From: Euwallacea fornicatus
Lineage: Eukaryota > Arthropoda > Insecta > Coleoptera > Curculionidae
Length of the DNA: 64,000 nt
Assembly: GCF_040115645.1 (NCBI RefSeq)
Contig: NC_089543.1
Span: forward strand, 3,286,001 to 3,350,000
Direction of reading: 5' to 3'
The first letter of the stretch is position 1; each line of letters opens with the position of its first letter. The position numbers and the translations under genes are program-made. Shown here one piece after another: positions 37,078-49,000 of the stretch. The notes under the pieces were generated by a model. It was not told the DNA's origin, made no database searches, and saw only the letters and a program-made list of their open reading frames with translations.

Positions 37078-37410
37078 TTGTCTCTGCCGTTTGGCATCTT
37101 GGGAAAAAATATTATTTGCGACAATCTTCGCAACCACGGCATGAGAGGAATTATGTGTAAATTAATTAGACCAATCTTGACCAGCAGGGAATATCATGCC
37201 CAGATTTTTAGTGATAAGTCTGAAACGCAGGTTATCGATATTGTGTTAAGGAGTCCGTCCTGGGACTCATTTTCTTTTTACTATTTATCAGGAACCTGCC
37301 TCACAACGTTCGAAATGGTTATATATAGTTTTGTTCAACGATGATATTTCAGTGGTGGTCATGTGGACACAAGACGAAAAAAACAGTTTTCCGAAGTATA
37401 TATTATTCGT
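37078..37410 (+). mobile_element. non-LTR retrotransposon relic (Jockey/CR1-like reverse transcriptase)
   Basis: Plus-strand reading gives ICDNLRNHGMRGIMCKLIRP, ILTSRE and SETQVID. In a shifted frame it continues VKESVLGLIFFLLFIRNLPH, and in a third frame LFNDDISVVV (about 37330-37360). This is the order KL--YGIRG, YL--R, SETQ-I--GVPQGSVLGPLLFLIYINDLP and FADD of a LINE reverse transcriptase, with FADD now FNDD. At least two frameshifts break it. The region before LRNHG shows a faint AFD-like start. No 5' or 3' end of the element is visible. Confidence 0.85.
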
Positions 37411-37479
37411 TTGTCTATTGCAATTTAAATTACACTGCTATTTACATTAAAAACTCAAAATTTTAAAAGTATATATTAA

Positions 37480-38220
37480 ATAACGAGGATTCAGAGACAG
37501 AAATTCTTGCCACTGATTTTAGTGACAAGAGCGAGATAGAAGACAGCGATGCGGAAGTAGACGTGGCTTATTTTGGTGATGATAATAATGCCGACAGGAA
37601 CCTTATTCCAAACGAAACAGAGTAGAAGATATCTAACAAGGATTTACAAAATTTATGGAGTTATTATTTATTTATCTAGGTCCAAAAGGAAAAAAACTTT
37701 TTTTGCTAAAATCCACTCGTCCAAATTCCTTCACGTGCTTCTGGTAAAAGTTTTGAAACACAAAGTGCAGATTTAGATGAAAAAGACATTTTACCTGAAA
37801 CTTTATTCGGAAACGATGGTTATACATGGTTTAAAAATTTAATAGACAAAGGAAAAGGAAAACCCCATAAAACTAAGACTTTCATGGAGAGTTAAAAATG
37901 CTAGCTGTCCTGCAGACACAGGAACAACCTCAAATTTTAATGATGGTGCTCATTTTGCATGTATCTCATTGAATGAGATACGCTGATGAAGTAGATTCAG
38001 ACAGGTTGAGTGCACGTGAATTATTTTTAAGGCGTTAATGGATAATTCTTCCTATAGTTGAGAAGGTTCGAAGTTTGCAGCAATATTCTATCAACAATAA
38101 TGAAATTAGATTTTCACCTTTGCTTGTGGGAAAATTATATGATAAAGTAACATATTCAGATGTCCTGTATATTTTGATGCTTAATAGAATATTGTATCAA
38201 TAGAATGATTGGCCAAATAA
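37480..38220 (+). pseudogene. degenerate transposon gene, possibly piggyBac-like
   Basis: The first 47 codons form an acidic segment (SEIEDSDAEVDVAYFGDDNN). Further on come the pieces LDEKDILPETLFGNDGYTWF, ADEVDSDRL and LPIVEKVRSL, in shifting frames with stops. An acidic N-terminus, a G-DGY-W block and a later D---DRL---IVEKVR block are arranged as in piggyBac-type transposases (GKNGYKWS, then D---DRL-KIRPLID). I rate the family assignment as tentative because the individual matches are short. No TTAA-flanked ends were found. The palindrome GTATCTCATTGAATGAGATAC (37961-37981) interrupts it. Confidence 0.4.
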
Positions 38221-38360
38221 TATTTTAAATATTATACTATCGTCAATGATGGCTGGATGTAATATAGAGTGGTTACAAATGAACTAACATTTCTTATTTT
38301 CAGACGCATAAATTTAATTTAAAAATTCCTTTGATGGACCATAACACATTACTAGGTCCA

Positions 38361-38952
38361 TATCACTTTAAGTCATAAAAAATTAATGGTTCCTTCTTCG
38401 AAAAAAATGACTTCTTTCTTATTGTAATACGCGATGCTTTACAAAAAAATTTCAATTTTTAAACCTATTTTCCATTTAAGTATCTACAAGCTTTCGGGAC
38501 CGTAGAGCGAATGAGGGTACTAGGAGGGGCAAAATAAAGCCAAACAAAAACAGTTGAAAAATATAATAGATAATAAAATGAACCATTAACTCAACCTAAC
38601 CTACTCGTAGTCAAGCCCACCAAAACATAAACAATCTTAACTAAACCATTCTTATCCAAATAAAATACACATATAACGTAATTTAAACACTTGAAATGTG
38701 AATGGTGGGTGTGGTTATTGTTAGGTTAGGTTTCATTATATCCTTTATTAGAGTTTTCAACTGTTTTTTTGTTTTATTTTACCCCACCCAGTACCCTTAT
38801 TTACTCCACGGTCCCGAAAACTTGCAGATATTTGTGTGGAAAATAAATTTAAAAAATGGAAATGTTTTACAACCAATCACATATTAAAATATCAAAGAAG
38901 TCATTTTTTCAAAAAAGAAATCATTATTTTTAGTAGATTAAATTGATATTTC
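38361..38952. mobile_element. foldback element with arms of about 240 bp
   Basis: The left arm (about 38361-38605) and right arm (about 38712-38952) are imperfect reverse complements. Matching words include TTTCGGGACCGT, AGGGTACT, AAAACAGTTGAAAA, ACTTCTTT and AAAATGACTTCTT. A loop of about 110 bp separates them. Near the loop both arms carry ACCTAACCTA / TTAGGTTAGG, two copies of the TTAGG word that forms telomeres in many insects, though two copies may be chance. No transposase frame and no clear target duplication is visible. It sits directly beside the possible piggyBac relic and could be part of the same insertion. Confidence 0.75.
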
Positions 38953-40379
38953 ACTCCTCACTTTTTACTTTATCATGGAAATGACTTGCCTCTTTTGCAC
39001 ATTTTACAACAAAATATGAGTAATAAGTGTCAAATGCAAAAATTTTTTTGTCGTGTTCCAATTGGGCGTTTCAAAGGAGGATGAATCCATTAGCTTGACC
39101 CGAAGTAAAATACCATAAATTGATTCCATTGCAGTACAAATTAAACCGTCCTGCAGGATTAGGAAATCAACGCTATTTATTTGTTTGGAAATATTCCCAA
39201 GCCGGCCCTAAGTTTCGTTGTGGCGTGTTGCAGCAGGAAAGAGAAACTTTTATCGCCATTCATAGGACATTACCCAAGGCCCCTGCAAAATGTAAATTAT
39301 GCTCTTTATTGGCAGTGGCACGATATTCCACGGTATACTATGGATGCAAATATATGGAACATGGAGATATTTTATGACTACTTTTAATTTTATTGTCCGA
39401 GATAAATGTAGAAAGCAACGGCCTCAAGTTACGATTACAATATTTCGTCATTTCGCCATTAAATTTTTATCGAACCCTCAAAAGCGGTATTTGCCGAAAC
39501 AAATAAGGGATTAGCTCATACAAATTCCTGTGAAATCTGAGAGAAATTGGAAATTTGCAGGCCTTAATCGTGTTGAAAATCTGGCGATTAAATCTGAAAA
39601 TATTGGGTACGTGCATGTGACGTGAATGGTGGATGTACAAATTTAAAGTTATGGCGAGCCAGGGGTGCCTAAGGATTAAACTAACCTCTCTATAAATCAG
39701 GCCTGGTGCATCGCGGAGAGTGGAGCAGCCAATATATATTTCCCAAGAATAAATCACCATCCGGCAATCCGATATTTAGATCTAAACTTTTTGAGGTAGC
39801 TCTTAATCAGGGTATGTTTTTCGTAATATATATTATTCGTGTCAGAAAGGTTATGCCAGGTCTAAGCTGCTATGCAATGCCAAAAAATAAGAGAAAACTT
39901 TTGAAATGTGGCCGCTGCAGTTAGAATGTTTGCTCGAGGCTCAATAAAATATTCAACTCTAAACTCATACTTTATTCTGTTTCTCGACAGAAAGATGCAT
40001 CACCATCAATATGCCTCAAGCGGCTCTTACATTGTACTAAACAGCAAATTCGAAGAAATAGTCCTTAACATTACCTCATTACCAAGCAATTAGCAATAAA
40101 ACGACCAAAATTGCCTGCTTTATTTCGCTACAGTCATTTCGCGGTTTTGCTTTAATTCAGTCGTTTTATTTTAATTTCATTTGATGAAGCTTTACCAACA
40201 TAGCGCTGTCAGTATTTAAAATAGTAATTTCCGGTGTTATTATCTTCATTACAGTTTTGATGGGTTCATTAAAGTATCTGTGCCAAACAATTTAAGATGT
40301 AGCAAAAACCAGGCTTGAAGCTCCCTTTCTTGTTACTTTTAAATGTAAGTAGTTATTTGTGATTTTATCTATTGCAGTT
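38953..40379. other. non-coding, transposon-poor
   Basis: No recognised gene. A frame of 85 codons at 39120-39377 (plus) begins at an acceptor-like ATTCCATTGCAG and reads plausibly as protein, but has no good donor and no known motif. Confidence 0.35.
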
Positions 40380-41150
40380 TCAATTTGAAAGGGAAAAAAT
40401 GGCACTGACAGTTTTGTGGGGGTTTCAATAGAAACTCTTCTTACTAGAAATACCACATGCCCCACTCCTATTACTGAGGTATGATTTGATAAATTGCACA
40501 GTCCCAGCATCAAACACGTAACTAGCAAAGGTTTTTTTTTAATCAGAAGTTTATGAAAACCGAACTCGAGTACATTGTTCAAGTTGCAAAAAATTACTCA
40601 CTTCTCTAAAAAGCTTCAAGAATCGACCACCAGTCACGTGACCGCGCTGCGTCCCGCCTTGAGACCATGTTGATCGTCCCTGAAGAAGTAGTGTTCCTCA
40701 AAGTACATCAGCATCTGCGCAAACATATACATACATCTCAAATATCTTGAATATTACAGGCAAAAATGATATACTTAGATATGTAGCCGCTTATATTACT
40801 CCATTTTCCTTTATTCTCACAAATCGGAACAAACCAAGCCTGTTTCCATGCCTTAGAAAAGTAGGCCTGCTCAGTGCCCGGGTTAATGTCTAGTAACTGG
40901 CTAAAATATCTTTTTTCTCATAGACTCGATGAGAACTTGAAGATCATAAACATCCAAACCAGCCCATCAATACTGTTTGCGAAGTTAATACCCTTCGGTG
41001 TTCGATGTGCCACACTAAGAAAGTACTTATCAAACTCATGTAATATTAGTTGGGTAGTAAGTCGAGGATACCCCACAAGGCCACATGATCATCACGTCCT
41101 CACTCATGATATTATCAGGGGGTGGATCGTAAAAATGTACTAACCTATTA
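40380..41150 (-). mobile_element. non-LTR retrotransposon relic (LINE reverse transcriptase, N-terminal part)
   Basis: Minus-strand reading, from right to left on the window: HEFDKYFLSVAHRTPKGINF, then YFSKAWKQAWFVPICENKGK and WSNISGY. In a shifted frame come ILPVISKIFEMYVFAQMLMY, FEEHYFFRDDQHGLKAGRSA and VT. After a gap, VQFIKSYLSNRSGA and SSKKSF. These are the W----VVPI-KKG--S-I-NYRPIS-LPVISKIFE, QHGFR-GRS and F-SYL--R blocks of a LINE reverse transcriptase in correct order. The GVPQGS and FADD blocks that should follow near 40380 are not recognisable. Several frameshifts. Orientation and sequence differ from the LINE relic at 37.1 kb, so it is a separate family or copy. Confidence 0.88.
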
Positions 41151-42999
41151 CTCTTTATTTTGTGTCATTAAAATGTCCTTTTTCTCAATCGGTGTAAAAG
41201 CATTCCGTTGTAACTCATAGGAGTAGGAAATTACACAACTTGAAAAGGTAAAAATGTCATATGAAAAATTTTGTTGGAAAATCTTACATCAATATAATTT
41301 CCTACTTATACCGACATTAAAGACAAACATAAAGACTATAAACGTCCGAAGTTGGTATGTCAACATTAACTACCTCACTATACCAAATATTTGGCAAATT
41401 ACTTAAGATACTTAAGTCAATGTGTTAAGTCTAACCTAAAGCAATTTAATTGAAATATTTTATTTTTAAGGTCCCAATATTTAAAATTCCATTTAAACAA
41501 AATTTTTATAAATTACTAGAGGTGCTTATGGCAGTAGTTTTCGCAAATTTCAATTATATATTGTCTCAATTTTGGAAGTTACAATTTTTCAAAATCTATC
41601 TTCCAAATTGTGGTGCACTTGATTTCAAACACGACAAGAATGAATGCCATTATTTATTGCCAGATTCAATGAAACTTCTTACAGCTTATCAAGCAGATGT
41701 AAACCATTTATTAGATTAAAATTCTATTATGCGCCAGTTTGATTGTGATTAGTAAAAAATTATTATAAAGGAAATTTAGGTTAGCTCATATTTAAATAAG
41801 AACATCGGACAAAGCCATCGCGTCAGATCGAATGAATAAAGTATCGAGCGAAAAGATCAGGACATGACAGAAAACGCCTGAAAAAATACTAAAAAACAGA
41901 AATTAGATCACTTTTCCAAGAAATTTTAATTTAACAAATTAGGACAGCAAAAACATTATTAATCATATCAATCATATTAATAGAATACCTGTTAGCTAAC
42001 GAGATAACAAGTAGTGCTTCTGAGATTCCCTTAATGTTCACGATATAAAAGGTCGTCACTCGTTAATATTTTTTCATTTATTATTACTTTTTTTTAATTC
42101 AATTTTAAGCTTTTGCTATTTATTTTTCCAACAACAGTTTCTAAGAAAAACGGTGGTGAAAGTGGTCGCAACATATTTCGTAAATTCTATGCATTTCGAT
42201 GGTAAGGAATGACCTAAGTCCAGAAAACCATTTCCAGTTCACTAGATGTGCTAGGAGAGTTCGAGAGCAATTTCCTGTTCTGACGTTACTTAAGTTCGTT
42301 AATTTCCTTTAATTAAAATCCTATAAGAAAGTCAAGTTGGACAAATCATACAACACCACTACCTACTGGCCCAGCGTACTCCCAGCCTAACGCCCTTTTT
42401 AACCTTTTAATTTCGTTTGTGGAATTCTGTATTTATTATATTGATTTGTTTTCTGTTGGCTTAATCAAAACCCATTTTTAAATATAAAGTGATGTTGAAC
42501 AATTTAAGGAAGAATATTACACTATTCTAAAAAAAGTCGATTTAATAATTTATCAAATGTGCCTCGTTCGAAAATTATTTTGTTTATATTTGAAATAGCA
42601 ACATCCTGACTCCTGTGGCTGACATTTCCCCTTTTTCACCCTTTGTATGTTTCGACCGTTTGGAGCTTGTAGTAATGAGCATCAGCCTTTAATGTTTTGA
42701 AACCGAGACTAATTGGCTTTTTGTATTTTGTTTGTTTTTAAGCAAATTGTAAGCTTTAAAAAGAGGGTTATAATATTTGTGTGGAAGTTTTTCTGTAAAT
42801 TAAATTCCGACGAAATTATTTTGCATTTTTGAGGTGCATGAAAACGGCGACTAAAATTACCTGAGCGGCGTAATATTATGCCTATTTCATGCCGTAAGAA
42901 CAAAATTGTAAGATGAAGGCACTTTAAAAGCGTATCACAAGCTGAATACGCCACTGCACGTTTCCTCCTCCACTCGCGTCTCCCCTCCCTTGTTTATAT
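41151..42999. other. non-coding
   Basis: No recognised gene. The 89-codon plus frame at 41450-41719 has a Phe/Lys/Leu-rich composition typical of chance A+T-rich frames, although its end (YLLPDSMKLLTAYQADVNHL) looks more protein-like. Confidence 0.35.
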
Positions 43000-43248
43000 T
43001 TACTCTCCGAGCCCGAAATGGCACAAAGCAACGGCACAACACGGACCATAGCTGCACAGATCCGTCCTAATAAACTTTGAATTTTTTCTGGTCCACCGAA
43101 TTTTTTGCGAACCTGTGTCGATTTCGAATGATAATTGTTTTCCTAAATTTAAAGGCAGGGCGCTGGCATCATTTTGGACTTTGACGTCAGCATAGAGGCG
43201 TCGTCTAGCGCCCAATGTGCGTTCTCTGAGGGAGTGGCGAAGGATCAT
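43000..43248 (-). CDS. candidate 82-codon frame in a G+C-rich islet, unknown protein
   Basis: An ATG-initiated minus-strand frame lies in a local islet (about 42960-43330) clearly richer in G+C and CpG than its surroundings. The translation begins MILRHSLRERTLGARRRLYA and includes LPLNLGKQLSFEIDTGSQKI, ending with a Cys-rich tail. DTGS resembles the aspartic-protease active-site tetrapeptide, but nothing around it supports a protease fold, so I treat this as coincidence. An acceptor-like CCACTCCCTCAG falls inside the frame, and a donor-like GCGCAGT/GTAAGT lies upstream on the same strand near 43490 after a short ATG-initiated frame. A spliced minus-strand gene is therefore conceivable but unproven. 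Alternatively the islet is a promoter read by chance as coding. Confidence 0.25.
   Translation of the reverse strand: MILRHSLRERTLGARRRLYADVKVQNDASALPLNLGKQLSFEIDTGSQKIRWTRKNSKFIRTDLCSYGPCCAVALCHFGLGE
43158..43213. promoter_or_regulatory. CRE site inside a small inverted repeat
   Basis: A perfect TGACGTCA (43182-43189) lies between GGGCGCT (43158-43164) and its reverse complement AGCGCCC (43207-43213), within the G+C-rich islet. TGACGTCA is the known CREB/ATF palindrome. A promoter role is inference from composition. The arrangement echoes the CRE-bearing inverted repeat at 8489-8581. Confidence 0.35.
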
Positions 43249-43339
43249 TTTAATCTTTTTATGCCATTCAAATCCAATGGGTGGTACCCTGCAATCCTGC
43301 GCTCGCGAAGATTTATCCCACTTTTGGATTTATACTTAT

Positions 43340-45995
43340 GTGGCTTAGAAAGTTTTTAACGTGTAACAGTGCATGTGGACTGTCTAGACTGCTGAACTAA
43401 CCTCAATCGTCCTCTTATTTTAAATTTACATTTTATTTTGCAATATGCTATAACCATTGCAGCTTTTATAATTCGGAAATGGGTACTTACACTGCGCATT
43501 AAAAGTCCAAGAAGATGTACTGTTCTAGAAAACTCTCCAAGCACTACATTATTATAGCAAGCATTATATTAGTGCATTATTTATAGCATTACACTTACAT
43601 TACAATTTTAAAAAATGATAATAAAAATTCTATGATTTACTTAGGTCCATCATAATAAATTCATTGTCAATTACAAATTTATTGTCCGCGTTCGCAATTT
43701 TCACTTAGTTAGATTTTTTATTTCTGAGAAATAGGTATCACTGTTCACATAAATGCGTATTTGAAAACTTTTAAGAACTATGTAAAAATCAAGTCACTTG
43801 CAAATAACCAAGAAAACTTGACGAAAAAACCAATGGAAAAGAAATTAAGCAATGTGTCAAGTGAGATAGAATCAGTGGAAACATTGTTGGCCGACTGCAT
43901 CTCCTCCTGAATCGGCCAATTGGTAGGCGACTGACCAACAACGTGCTTATTTCGAATTTTGAATAGAAAACATTGTCAAGTTTGTTTTGGTCTCTGATAC
44001 GTGAGTCTCAGCTTGCAGAATATTTGATTAGGCTGTAAATTAATAAGGTTTTCGAGTTTGATGATGTGATACCATTAAAAATTTACTGGCACTTTAAAAT
44101 TAGAGAGAGCACAAACAATGAAATGCATTCGCACCTTTAAATTTTAGGTAATTAAATTAATACTATAACATATTTTTTGGCGCAGAACTTTGAACCAACA
44201 GCCCAACATTCAACGTTTACGCCAGCAGCTATAAGTTGTTGCCGAAGCTGTGCGAGGGCAACAATCAGATAATGGCGTTAAGGGGTTTTAAGCCAAAGGT
44301 GTAAATAACGTTTTTTATACCAGGGGGATGGTTAAACCTTCATGAAATTATATTATTTTGTAATTCTTTTTCTCTAAATTGTAAATATTTTTCTCTAAGC
44401 TCTCCAAAGTAAAGTAATTGAAAATAAATTTAGAAGGCTTATTTGTGATTTTAGGCCCTCAAATGGAGGCGTATAATTATACTTTACACCCAGACGCACA
44501 AAAATTGTTTTTGTCACTGTCATTGTTTTTTTTTGTTGGTGCTTACATTTTTATACAATTTTTGACGAAATCATTACTTTAGGTATTGCACCATATTGGA
44601 AGGTGTCCAGGGATTGTGTAGATCTTCTTATATCTCGTACATTTTAATTTTCCTTCGGTTTGGCAACCATATATCACTTGTACAGCCAACTAACAACTTC
44701 CTATGTACCTAAATCAATTACCAGTAACATATTCTATTATGAACGCTATGCTAGAGTAGAATTGATAATTTACAGTTAGATGTTCTCATTGGCAACTACT
44801 AAGGAACCTCTGATGTGGACGGAATGTATCTCCTTTGATGTTCGTCGAGAACTTGAATAACTTTAGAGAACGCGTTGAACATTAAAAAGAAGATTCTAAT
44901 TTTGTCTTAGTATTTCCCAGAGTGTTCAAAATACCTTGAAAGTCAATGTGAATTTAGTCCATTTCCAAAACAAAATGGAAATCTCTTGGGAGTTCCGCAA
45001 AATCAAAACTTTTGTGTTCGTTCGACCATTATTATAAAGTTATTGACATCTGATGATAAATATAAAAGTATTGGACAAAAATTAGTAATAATGCAAAAAT
45101 TTTTAAAGGTTTCACGGGATTTGGGAAAAAATATTATTAAAATATTGGATATTCGAGTAAAGCTTTTTTGGACTCTCACCAAAGGCGTTTAGACTAACTA
45201 CTTAGAAATTAAATTTTCTAACAAAAAACGAATTAAACATTTGTATTAGAACTATTCACTATATCTATTATAGATTTTCCTTTATGTATTTGAAAGTATT
45301 AGATCCCTTAATGTAAAAAGAAATTTATTACAAATGATTTTTTATCTTTACCTTTATAGTTATTATTAGCGTTAGCAATTACCAGATCACCAGAATTGAT
45401 ATAATGTTTTATAATTTAAAAGTCAATTATAAAATTGTCTTCAATATCGAATGAATTTCAGCTGCTCGCTTTATGTGTATATAATACAGAAAATAGCGAT
45501 TATTAAATATTATCAAACTATATGAAATAAAAATAATTAAACCTCATACCGGTTTTAAAAAATCTTTATATACCCAGTAAGATCTCTATAAACTTTATCG
45601 ATTCTACACGAACTGAATTCAAAGCTCACCGCTAGATGTCTCGGACACAAAAAGGTTTTCTACTTTAAATTTGAAGCAGCAATTCGCTGTTGAAACGTGT
45701 TATTGTATTTGGAAAAATCTTTTGACAACAAAAATAAACGTTTTACTAAATTTTTTCAACTAAACCTTAAGAAAACGAATTATTATTTCCATGAGCTTGA
45801 TTCCATATGCCGCAGGTTATGTTTGCTCCTTAGCAACGCAGATAAAAACCCCAGGTAGAAGTAAATGAAAAATAATGAAGTTTTAAATTTGTTTTCGTGA
45901 ATATACGAACACAACTTTCCACATTTTCTTGGTTTATAGAAAATTAAAAACAAATATAAAGTTTTCCTGTTTGCAACTTTATTTATTATTTCTAG
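43340..45995. other. non-coding
   Basis: No recognised gene. A compositionally richer patch at 44180-44310 follows an acceptor-like TTTTTTGGCGCAG and is open for 28 codons in phase 0 before a stop, without a donor before it. It is noted but not called. Confidence 0.4.
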
Positions 45996-46046
45996 GTTTT
46001 GTCCTCTGGCAACAACAACTCGCTGCCCTACGTCGAGCATTATAAG
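45996..46046 (+). CDS. 51-bp phase-0 micro-exon of an unrecognised plus-strand gene
   Basis: A strong acceptor (ATTTATTATTTCTAG) is followed by 51 bp and a strong donor (AAG/GTAAGC). The exon is 17 codons long, phase 0 at both ends, and encodes VLSSGNNNSLPYVEHYK. Its G+C content and C/G-ending codons (TCC, GGC, AAC x3, TCG, CTG, CCC, TAC, GTC, GAG, AAG) stand out sharply from the A+T-rich sequence on both sides, which is what purifying selection on coding sequence would produce. Because it is a multiple of three with symmetric phase, it could be skipped without changing frame, as is usual for alternatively spliced micro-exons. The next coding piece on the same strand, 63086-63305, also begins in phase 0. 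I do not recognise the protein. Confidence 0.8.
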
Positions 46047-49000
46047 GTAAGCAAAACTTTTCTGTTCCAATTCGGTTGATCATCTTGAAATATTGGGAAG
46101 TATACAATATTTTTCTTTTCACTTCAAATACTGCAAACTTGCATTAAAAATTGAAAAACGCCTTTACAAACAATAGAACCATCATACAATATCTTAATCA
46201 AAAAAGTTACCCACGACATCAAACCCAGTAACATGAAAGACATTTTTTATTAAAACCAGTTTGGTGTTGTGATTTCGAAAATTCCGCAAACACATTTCTG
46301 GGAACACATTTCATAAAAATATCGAAATCCAAATGAAAAGCGATTTTTTCATTTTGCGAATAATATAGATAACACAGCTCATACCAGATTTGCGTATTGC
46401 CATGCTTGGTTAACGTTATTTTTGTTAAGTATACAAGTATTAATATGTTTATTTCCCTTTTGACGTTCTAAAAGAAGCATTTAAATGAAATTAATTTTCT
46501 AAAAATACATAAATACACATAAAGGAATAATTATTTTTCAAAATATCGCCTTAGGTAATATGTTAATTAATTCACTTAATTATAAAATACCATAACTAAC
46601 ATTCCTTCTACTCTAATTGATGACGGTAAAGCAAGAAAATATTAATCCCTAACAAGAAGAATTAACGAGACCTTTTGTAAAAACACGAACGGATTCCTGA
46701 AGTTGGCAAAACGAAATGCGAAACTTGCAGCAGGATTTCTGTAAGAATGCAGTTTCTAATTATGAAGAGCCTGAAGGTAATACACGGATAAACAACATAT
46801 TCATGGATTTATTTTTACATTCTATAAAGAATCTAATTGCTGCTTGCTATGTTGAAATCTTAAAACACAATATAAACATAACCTTACGGACAATTCTCGT
46901 GCCGAATATATTTTTTAATCTCATGATATTTTCAAATTGATCGAGGAAACGAGATTTGAAAATTGAAAAGTGTTTTTTTTTTGGCACGAATCTATTTGCA
47001 TATACATTAATATTAAATCTACATCACTCTCTAGTTAAACTTAAAATCGGTTTCGCATTAGATATAGATCTATATTACACGATTTTGTAATTAGAGGAAG
47101 ATACGTGCAATATTTGAAGTGCAATGAATCTCTAAGCTGGATGTAATTCTGTTTACGTTCAATTTAGAGCAGATGTATCCAGTACACAATGCGATAAATG
47201 AGCATTTGCTGCTTAGTGACGTATTATTACAGCTGGAAAGTGCGGCAATTAAGTGTGGAATGAGGGTAATTATTCATTGTGGGTACAAGCTCCTTTTTTT
47301 ACTTTGTTACTATTAGTTAGAACTGAAAAATAATTATGTTTATTCTAATGGTGTTGCTTGTTCTGAAAAATAACGTAATGGGTCTTTTTCCTTTAACAAC
47401 AAAAATATTATATCATTATTTAGTTTGAATTAAATTTGGTCCACGCAGTTTTCCACATTAAGGATATTCATTTATAATATGCTCTTTTTTCTTCGCCCTC
47501 CATAAAGAACATGCACTCAATATTATATACCTTTGTATAATGTTTTCTCTCCCTGTAGTATACAATGAATTGTTCACATTCGATTTGAAACTCTCCGAAA
47601 ATGCGCGCCCAATGGTGGTAAAAAAACTAAAATTTTGATAATCCTAGAAAATTTCAAGAAATTCATATTTCTGAACAACTCTTAGGAACTTGATGAATTC
47701 TCCAGTATTGGCATGGTTCCAAAATGTATTTGAATGCACAAGAAGTCTAAACAATGAGAATTAAAAGAAAACTAATAATATTCCAAAATGTAAATTTTTT
47801 TAGATATTTCCATGAAAATTCTGAAAATATCTTGATAAAATATCAGCGCACCCTCAATATTCGAGAATCCCCAAAAGTCACTTTTACAATAGCTTTTCAT
47901 TGTGAAAATCTACAGAAATCTTCGAACTTCCCTTGAGGATATCTAACAATTTCCGTAGATCTCGAAAAAAATTGCGAAAATGTCGAGAAATTCCGCTGAA
48001 AAGACAACATGTGCACTTATTTTTAAGACCTAGTTAGTAACTTTGGGCGCTTCCTGGGGTTATCAGAGACCGGATTTGGACATATGGTTTGTTCGAATAT
48101 CGAATATTATTGCCATTCCTGATTCATTAATTAACAAGATTGACTTAATGAGTGAATGTAGGGTGGGAACGGGTGTAGGTGTTAATGGGACTGTTAGCTG
48201 CTATAGGTGTAGGGTACTTGATATATTCGTCCCCCTTTGCAGCTGTGGAATGGCATAAATTTTAGTGGCAAATAAATTTGTCCGAATTCTCCTTCTCGGC
48301 CATCGGAATAAAACATCCTAAAATATCTTTCATATCCGTAATGCTTTTTTGGTCGAATTGGATTTAGATTTGTTTGGTACGGATCTGATTGTGGGATGCT
48401 GAGGTATATGATCTTATTCACATAATTGAGAATCCAAATCGTGAAGTACTGGATGCTAGGGATGTTTGTGATTAACAATTATATGTTGTGTTTGCTTGAA
48501 GAAATTAGGTATAGAAAGCATGATAAGTCTCTTCTAGCATCACCAGCATCATTATTATATCGTTCTCGTCAATTTAACTATTCATAATTCATAATTAAAA
48601 AACTCCGAAAGAAAAAATATTTTAACTCCCATTTGATATAGACCTTAACAAACATATCCTGAATTGCCTCCGTGTAAAAAGATTTCAAATCGAAACCATC
48701 TAAATAATGGCTAATTCCCAATCGGGACGTTGAGGTCAGGTTTACATTAAGGCTGTTAAACTTCCAACACACACGAGACCGAATTGTCCCAGAGCTTTTA
48801 AAATTTTTCAATAGCACCGGAAAATACGTAACTTTCCGGTAAAAGGCCCGGTATTATTTAATACAAATTTAACTCGGCATGATTTATTTATAAGGGTTGA
48901 AAGGTTCGAACGGGATAATTTGAAGAGACTTCCGGCTATAGGATCCTTATCGTAACAAATAAACTAGATATTGTATAATTGGAGAAGCATTGGCTTTTAT

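Noticed and set aside
39120..39377. 85-codon plus frame after an acceptor-like site
   Set aside because: Reads plausibly, but there is no convincing donor, a second plus frame overlaps it, and no family is recognisable.
44180..44310. Richer patch after TTTTTTGGCGCAG, open for 28 codons
   Set aside because: Stops in all three frames before any donor. Could be a damaged copy of something, but I cannot support a call.
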